Assembly: GCA_034429675.1 (NCBI GenBank)
Contig: DAOUFX010000121.1
Span: 1 to 10,229 of the forward strand
DNA length: 10,229 nucleotides
DNA from: JAKQHY01 sp034429675
GTDB taxonomy: Bacteria > Chloroflexota > Anaerolineae > B4-G1 > SLSP01
Direction: 5' to 3'
The position numbers and the translations under genes were made by a program. The notes beneath the pieces are model-generated. The model saw only the letters and a list, made by a program, of their open reading frames with translations. It searched no databases and had not been told where the DNA came from. This document shows positions 6,565 to 10,229 of this stretch, piece by piece. The first letter of the stretch is position 1. Each line of letters starts with the position of its first letter.

Positions 6565-7260
6565 ATGGGGGTACGTATGGACGAGGAGGAAACATATAGT
6601 GACGTCAGCCACAACTTTGGCGAGGGCGGCGCATTGTCAGCCTTGATGACCGATGGACAGATTCCGTTGATGGAAAGCCGGCCTTCCAATGACATCGAGT
6701 TTGTGTCCGCCGAGCGTGTTCTCATTCAACAGGCCAAGAACGACCCCGAAGCTTTCGGGCAGCTCTATCAAACCTACGTGAAACGTATCTACAACTATCA
6801 CTACCGGCACACGGGAAACCAGATTGAGGCTGAAGACCTGACCTCGCGCACGTTTTTCCGGGCGTTGCGCAACATCCCTTACTACAAGGATCGGGGAATC
6901 CCTTTCCAGGCCTGGCTTTTTCGGATCGCGCACAACCTCGTCGTGAACTGGTACCGGGACCAGAGCCGGCACCCGACCTTTTCTTTGGAGGTGACCCATT
7001 CCAATCTCCACGCGCATCGCGGCGATCCACAACTCAATCTCCTTGAGTCAGAAAAGCAAGAGCTGTTGACGCGCCTGATCGAAGGGTTGCCTGAAGTGCG
7101 TAAAACCCTGCTGCTCTTGAAATTTGTTGAGCAGATGTCCAATGCGGAAATCGGCGAGGTTCTTGGCAAAAGCGAGGGCGCGATCAAATCATTATATCAT
7201 CGCACATTGCTTGATTTGCGACAATCTATAGAGGAAGGAGATTTTGATGGACTCATTTAA
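6565..7260 (+). CDS. ECF-type RNA polymerase sigma factor (sigma-70 family)
   Basis: Directs RNA polymerase to a small set of promoters in response to a signal. The 231-residue product shows region sigma-2 at about 52-134: AFGQLYQTYVKRIYNYHYRHTG, then the polymerase-binding AEDLTSRTFFRALRNI (89-104) and FQAWLFRIAHNLVVNWYRDQSR (114-135). Region sigma-4 lies at about 163-219, with the helix-turn-helix MSNAEIGEVLGKSEGAIKSLYHRTLLDLR. No sigma-1 or sigma-3 is present, as in ECF factors. An unconserved N-terminal stretch of some 45 residues precedes sigma-2. Starts at 6565 and 6577 are both possible: neither has a strong ribosome site, though GGGGG lies before 6577. The end overlaps the next gene by 14 bases, implying translational coupling. 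Signal and regulon are not visible. Confidence 0.87.
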   Translation: MGVRMDEEETYSDVSHNFGEGGALSALMTDGQIPLMESRPSNDIEFVSAERVLIQQAKNDPEAFGQLYQTYVKRIYNYHYRHTGNQIEAEDLTSRTFFRALRNIPYYKDRGIPFQAWLFRIAHNLVVNWYRDQSRHPTFSLEVTHSNLHAHRGDPQLNLLESEKQELLTRLIEGLPEVRKTLLLLKFVEQMSNAEIGEVLGKSEGAIKSLYHRTLLDLRQSIEEGDFDGLI

Positions 7261-7609
7261 GAAAGAATATATTCGTCTTGGGACTCATGTATTACCGGAG
7301 GAACAACAGGCATTGGAAGATTCCATTCGTGAGGCGCTTCAGCCTGAGTGGCCGACCGATTTGTTCGTGGCCAACCTCGAACAGGAGTTGATGGAAGAGG
7401 CCCGACAGCGCGATCAACAACCACGCCATCTGATGTCTGATTTGCGCGTTTTTGGCCTGGTGGGCGGCGGACTGCTTTCTATCGCCGGCGGCGTCTTGAT
7501 GTGGATGTTGTTGCGGCAGAATCGTCCCGCCAGCGACGTTCCGCTGCGTCCATCCGGGCTTCTCGCGTTTGTTGCTCCGAAGTTGACGAAAACACCGCCT
7601 GTCGTGTAG
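7247..7609 (+). CDS. Small single-pass membrane protein, candidate anti-sigma or sigma-associated factor
   Basis: I do not recognise a named family. The 120-residue product has an acidic, helical N-terminal half (LPEEQQALEDSIREAL, then NLEQELMEEARQRDQQ), one clear membrane helix at about 68-89 (FGLVGGGLLSIAGGVLMWMLL) and a short proline-rich tail of about 30 residues. The charge pattern suggests that the N-terminal part is cytoplasmic. It lacks the H-x3-C-x2-C zinc motif of classical ZAS anti-sigma factors. Its start overlaps the sigma factor stop by 14 bases and has a strong AGGAAGGAG site (7232-7240) six bases upstream, so the two proteins are probably made together. A cytoplasmic sigma-binding segment tethered by a membrane helix is the usual plan of an anti-sigma factor; this role is inferred from position and shape only. 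Confidence 0.72.
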   Translation: MDSFKKEYIRLGTHVLPEEQQALEDSIREALQPEWPTDLFVANLEQELMEEARQRDQQPRHLMSDLRVFGLVGGGLLSIAGGVLMWMLLRQNRPASDVPLRPSGLLAFVAPKLTKTPPVV

Positions 7610-7615
7610 CCGCAC

Positions 7616-7648
7616 CGGGTTGCCGTCTACGTTGGGGCAACCCGCTTT
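7616..7648 (+). terminator. Hairpin after the small membrane protein gene, weak terminator
   Basis: A 9-bp perfect stem (CGGGTTGCC / GGCAACCCG) with an 11-base loop begins seven bases after the stop codon. Only a short CTTT follows, so termination may be partial. The gene for the LiaF-like protein starts 54 bases further on, and read-through into it is plausible. Confidence 0.45.
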
Positions 7649-7662
7649 CGTGACCCTGCGTA
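7637..7662 (+). promoter_or_regulatory. Possible ECF-type promoter before the LiaF-like gene
   Basis: GCAACC (7637-7642), a 16-base spacer and CGTA (7659-7662) resemble the AAC-N16-CGTA layout of promoters used by factors such as Bacillus SigW. It overlaps the 3' arm of the hairpin at 7616-7644. The match is short and could be chance; I found no similar pair before the sigma factor gene itself. Confidence 0.2.
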
Positions 7663-7698
7663 TACATGGCACGATGTCCCTATACCAGGAGGTAAAGC

Positions 7699-8706
7699 AT
7701 GTCGAATGATGAACGACGAAAACCGATTGAACCCATTTTGCCGCGTTCCTCGGCCGAGGGCGAGTTCGCCGGGCCTTCCCGTCCTCGCTCTGTTTTCTGG
7801 CCCATTGTCATAATCGGGCTGGGCGTCTTGTTGCTCTTATCGAATATGGGCCTTTTCCCGACTTCGGCCTGGGCAGTTCTCTGGCGTTTCTGGCCGGTGG
7901 CCTTGATCGCCCTCGGTATTGACGTGATCTTTGGTCGGCGCACGGTCGGCGGCGCTGTTGCCGGCGGCGTTTTGGTTTTGCTGTTGCTGGGGATGGCTAT
8001 TGGCCTGGCCTTCTTTGCCGACCAAATTCCCTTTTTGGTCGAGTTGACCCAACCGGCGAAGTTGCAGTACAAGACGCTTGAGCATCCGCTGGGCGATCTG
8101 GAAACCGCGAAAGTTTCGATTGATTGGACGAGCGCCCCCGGCTATTTGAGCGCTCTTGAGGATTCAACCAACCTCATCGAGGCCAGCGTTGCCTATCGCG
8201 GCAATTTATCCTTCAAAGTAGCGGGGCAGGGCCGCCACGCCGACGTTTTGCTGGATAGCTACGTGCAGGGTGTTTCTTCCAGTATTTTTAATTTCAACGA
8301 TGGCGATTCCCGGTGGGACGTTAAACTTAGCCCGAAGGTGTCTTTGGATTTGTGGTCTGATGTCGGGGCGGGCAGTTGCGATCTTGATCTGACCGGGTTG
8401 GATGTCGAGCACCTGGAGCTGAAAGGCGGCTCCGGCAGTTCCCGCTTGACGTTGCCCGAAACCGGCAACTTCGCGGGCGAGATCGAGGGCGGTTCTGGCT
8501 CTATGACCTTGATTTTACCGGAGGGTGTGGGTCTGCGCGTTGATCTGACCGATGGGAGCGGCAGCTTTAACCCCGACGATCGCTTCCGGTTGGTATCTGG
8601 CGAAGCCGACGAGGACGGTGTGTGGGAGACGGAAAACTTCGAAAAGGCCGACTACAAGATCGCCCTGGAGATTGATCAGGGATCGGGCAGTCTTAGCATT
8701 CAGTAG
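7699..8706 (+). CDS. LiaF-like membrane protein with C-terminal beta-solenoid (toastrack-like) domain
   Basis: The 335-residue product has a proline- and charge-rich N-terminal tail (1-30), three membrane helices at about 33-51, 60-78 and 84-107, with RFWPVALIALGIDVIFGRR (63-81) typical of the LiaI/LiaF transmembrane unit, and then an outside-facing beta-rich region (about 118-335). That region ends in a repeat in which a Gly-Ser pair returns every 21 residues (225, 246, 267, 288 and 330), usually as GGSGSxxLxLP. This fits a stacked beta-sheet like the toastrack/DUF4097-type domains of LiaF and PspC proteins, which sense or signal envelope stress in Firmicutes. Start: AGGAGGT (7687-7693) lies five bases before the ATG. 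Position after an ECF sigma factor and a small membrane protein supports an envelope-sensing role, which is an inference. A strong terminator follows. Confidence 0.82.
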   Translation: MSNDERRKPIEPILPRSSAEGEFAGPSRPRSVFWPIVIIGLGVLLLLSNMGLFPTSAWAVLWRFWPVALIALGIDVIFGRRTVGGAVAGGVLVLLLLGMAIGLAFFADQIPFLVELTQPAKLQYKTLEHPLGDLETAKVSIDWTSAPGYLSALEDSTNLIEASVAYRGNLSFKVAGQGRHADVLLDSYVQGVSSSIFNFNDGDSRWDVKLSPKVSLDLWSDVGAGSCDLDLTGLDVEHLELKGGSGSSRLTLPETGNFAGEIEGGSGSMTLILPEGVGLRVDLTDGSGSFNPDDRFRLVSGEADEDGVWETENFEKADYKIALEIDQGSGSLSIQ

Positions 8707-8721
8707 CGCCAGTGCGCGCTG

Positions 8722-8757
8722 GAAACCGGGTTTTCTGCTAGAACCCGGTTTCTTTTT
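8722..8757 (+). terminator. Intrinsic terminator after the LiaF-like gene
   Basis: An 11-bp perfect stem (GAAACCGGGTT / AACCCGGTTTC) with a 9-base loop is followed by five T residues (8753-8757). It starts 15 bases after the stop codon at 8706. Its T tract ends only 13 bases before the ATG of the next gene on the same strand, leaving no room for a separate promoter between them. Confidence 0.9.
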
Positions 8758-8770
8758 GTGAGGTGAATGG

Positions 8771-9541
8771 ATGAACATTGCCGACAAACTTTTGGAGCAG
8801 AGTGCGGCCAACGCTGCCGAGGCGCGTCTGGTGGATGTGCGTATTGGCGCTCATTGGAGTATCGTTGCGCTGGAATTGCGCGGAGTGTTGCGCGCCGGGT
8901 TGGCGTCTAACCTGGGCAGCGACGAGAGCCACCATCACGGTGGGCGCATGCCGGTGCGCGACGCTGGAAAGTTGTTGACGTGGGATGCGTTGGCGCTGGC
9001 CGGGTTGGTCAATTCCGAGAGCACGACCGAAGTCAGTGTGGGATTTGCGGCCATCAATGCTTTGTTGGAGGTGGACACGGCGGCCTGTGTGGCGGTCAAC
9101 GCAGCGGACATTCTCGCTGAACGTGGCGTGGGGCGCGCTGTGGCGGTGGTGGGACATTTCCCCTTTGTCCCGGACTTACGCAAGCAGGTCGAAAAGCTGT
9201 GGGTGTTGGAGCTGAATCCGCACGAGGACGATTTCCCTGCCGCTCAGGCGCCCATCATCCTCCCTCAAGCCGACGTGGTGGCTTTAACCGGCACTTCGCT
9301 GCTCAACCATACATTTGAAGGGTTGGTGGCATGCTGCCGTCCTGACGCCTACGTGGTGATGCTCGGCGGGACGGCGCCGCTGTCTCCGGCGTTATTTGAG
9401 TTTGGCGTGGACGCCGTCGCCGGCACGTTGTTGTCGGACCCATTGCCGGCGATTCTGGCCGTGAGTCAGGGCGCTACGTTCAAACAGATTCCCGGCAAGC
9501 GTTTGCTGACGCTGCTCAAGGACTCGTATCCAGGCCGCTGA
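8771..9541 (+). CDS. DUF4213/DUF364 domain protein (putative heavy-metal chelation family)
   Basis: The 256-residue product has the two-part layout of the family: an enolase-N-like DUF4213 domain (about 5-95, with WDALALAGLVNSES at 71-84) and a Rossmann-like DUF364 domain (about 105-250). Family marks in the second part are VGHFPFVPDLR (127-137), LELNPHEDDFPAAQAP (146-161), the ADVVALTGTSLLNHTFEGLV segment (167-186) and MLGGTAPLSPALFEFGVDAVAGTLLSDP (197-224). The biochemical role is unproven; members have been proposed to chelate metals or handle metal-bound cofactors. Histidines at 54-56 are a possible ligand cluster. GTGAGGTG (8758-8765) is the ribosome site. The mRNA must come through, or start inside, the terminator region just before it. 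Its 3' end overlaps pcm, read from the other strand, by 26 bases. Confidence 0.82.
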   Translation: MNIADKLLEQSAANAAEARLVDVRIGAHWSIVALELRGVLRAGLASNLGSDESHHHGGRMPVRDAGKLLTWDALALAGLVNSESTTEVSVGFAAINALLEVDTAACVAVNAADILAERGVGRAVAVVGHFPFVPDLRKQVEKLWVLELNPHEDDFPAAQAPIILPQADVVALTGTSLLNHTFEGLVACCRPDAYVVMLGGTAPLSPALFEFGVDAVAGTLLSDPLPAILAVSQGATFKQIPGKRLLTLLKDSYPGR

Positions 9542-10142
9542 CGAACGGCACGAAAGCCACTCCGCCCAGATTGATTCTCTCGATACGGTTGCCACGCTTG
9601 ATGAATTTCCACAGGGTCTGGTACCCGTGCGGCGGCCCGACCGGCGCGACCATGCGCCCGCCGTCGGCCAGCTGCGCCCACAGCGGATCGGGGATTTCCT
9701 CTGCAGCGGCGGTGATCATCATGCCGTGATAGGGCGCAAATTCCGGCCACCCTTCGTGTCCGTCGGCCAACCGGCACTGAACGGCATACCCCAACGCCTG
9801 TAAGCGCTGTTGCGCAGTCCGGTACAGATCCGGCACCCGTTCGACCGTGTAGACTTCCATCCCCATCGCTGCAAGAATGGCAGCCTGGTACCCCGAACCG
9901 GTTCCCAGTTCCAATACCCGCTCGCCCGGCGCGAGTTGTAGCGATTCGGTCATCAGGGCGACGATGTAGGGTTGCGAGATGGTTTGATGGTGGCCGATGG
10001 GCAGCGGATAATCTTCGTAGGCGGCATCCCGTTGCGTTTGGGGGACGAATTGATGGCGGGGTACGCGCTGCAATGCATCCAACACTAGCCGGTCTTTGAC
10101 GCCTCGGCGGCGAATCAAGGCGACCATTGCTTCTTGTGTCAT
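9516..10142 (-). CDS. pcm: Protein-L-isoaspartate O-methyltransferase
   Basis: Uses S-adenosylmethionine to methylate the carboxyl of abnormal L-isoaspartyl residues, starting repair of aged proteins in the cytoplasm. The 208-residue length is normal for bacterial Pcm. Visible marks: RGVKDRLVLDALQRVPRHQFVP (13-34), HHQTISQPYIVALMTE (51-66, acceptor region with the family serine/threonine), SAM motif I VLELGTGSGYQAAIL (76-90), post-I YTVERV (98-103), FAPYHGMMITAAAEEIP (135-151) and LADGGRMVAPVG (158-169). The ATG at 10142 leaves six residues before the commonly conserved core; an in-frame ATG at 10127 (MVALIRRRG) is an alternative. It converges with and overlaps the DUF364 gene. A -10 hexamer sits six bases before the ATG, which suggests a leaderless transcript. 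Confidence 0.94.
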   Translation of the reverse strand: MTQEAMVALIRRRGVKDRLVLDALQRVPRHQFVPQTQRDAAYEDYPLPIGHHQTISQPYIVALMTESLQLAPGERVLELGTGSGYQAAILAAMGMEVYTVERVPDLYRTAQQRLQALGYAVQCRLADGHEGWPEFAPYHGMMITAAAEEIPDPLWAQLADGGRMVAPVGPPHGYQTLWKFIKRGNRIERINLGGVAFVPFVSGLDTSP

Positions 10143-10148
10143 ACTTCC

Positions 10149-10154
10149 ATTATA
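10149..10154 (-). promoter_or_regulatory. -10 element of pcm, leaderless type
   Basis: A perfect TATAAT on the minus strand ends six bases before the pcm ATG, so transcription would begin at or next to the start codon. I see no good -35 hexamer at 15-18 bases upstream. GGAAG lies between the hexamer and the ATG but only one base from the ATG, too close to act as a normal ribosome site. Confidence 0.42.
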
Positions 10155-10209
10155 ACTAAAAAAGAGGGGAATTGATCGCCTATTATCCGGGGATAGAAAA
10201 ATATTTGCG

Positions 10210-10229
10210 TGGGCGGGTATTTCCGCCCA
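10210..10229. repeat. GC-rich hairpin at right window edge
   Basis: A 7-bp stem (TGGGCGG / CCGCCCA) with a 6-base loop runs to the last base of the window and may be longer outside it. It could be the terminator of a plus- or minus-strand gene to the right, or the start of a repeat. Bases 10155-10209 hold no gene that I can support. Confidence 0.4.

Noticed and set aside
6549..6599. Short leader peptide of 16 codons overlapping the sigma factor start
   Set aside because: No attenuator-like structure or run of regulatory codons, and the possible ribosome site is too far away (about 30 bases).

Overview
The window reads like a chromosomal segment of a bacterium from the Chloroflexota, perhaps an Anaerolineae-like anaerobe. 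That guess rests on the mix of genes: an anaerobic-type ribonucleotide reductase, a PccB/AccC acyl-CoA carboxylase pair, an ECF sigma factor next to a LiaF-like protein, and a DUF364 protein. It cannot be proven from the sequence alone. Genes are dense and high in G+C, gene ends carry clear intrinsic terminators, and no tRNA, rRNA, CRISPR array, transposase or phage gene is visible.

Layout, left to right. (1) 1-206 is a short, partly AT-rich leader. It precedes nrdD (207-2237, +), a class III anaerobic ribonucleotide reductase that ends at a strong terminator (2264-2298). The encoded protein keeps the ATP-cone, the active-site barrel and the start of the C-terminal metal site, but stops before the glycyl-radical loop. 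(2) On the minus strand follow a stand-alone swivelling-domain subunit of the aconitase-X/phosphomevalonate dehydratase family (2308-2718), a 14-bp perfect inverted repeat (2755-2794) and a Nudix hydrolase (2852-3301). The Nudix gene has its own promoter, which overlaps the end of the next gene upstream. (3) A minus-strand operon, pccB then accC (6433 to 3386), encodes the carboxyltransferase and biotin carboxylase subunits of an acyl-CoA carboxylase, probably acting on propionyl-CoA. No biotin carrier protein gene lies beside it. (4) Divergently, on the plus strand, lie an ECF-type sigma factor (6565-7260), a small single-pass membrane protein overlapping it (7247-7609) and a LiaF-like membrane protein with a beta-solenoid tail (7699-8706). 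Together they look like an envelope-sensing regulatory module. (5) A strong terminator (8722-8757) sits directly before a DUF4213/DUF364 gene (8771-9541, +). That gene converges on and overlaps pcm (9516-10142, -), the protein L-isoaspartate methyltransferase, which appears to be transcribed without a leader.

The points most worth a second look are the missing glycyl-radical loop of NrdD, the sigma factor/membrane protein/LiaF-like module with its exact 21-residue repeat, the orphan aconitase-X small subunit, and the compositionally distinct Nudix gene between two unusual boundaries.
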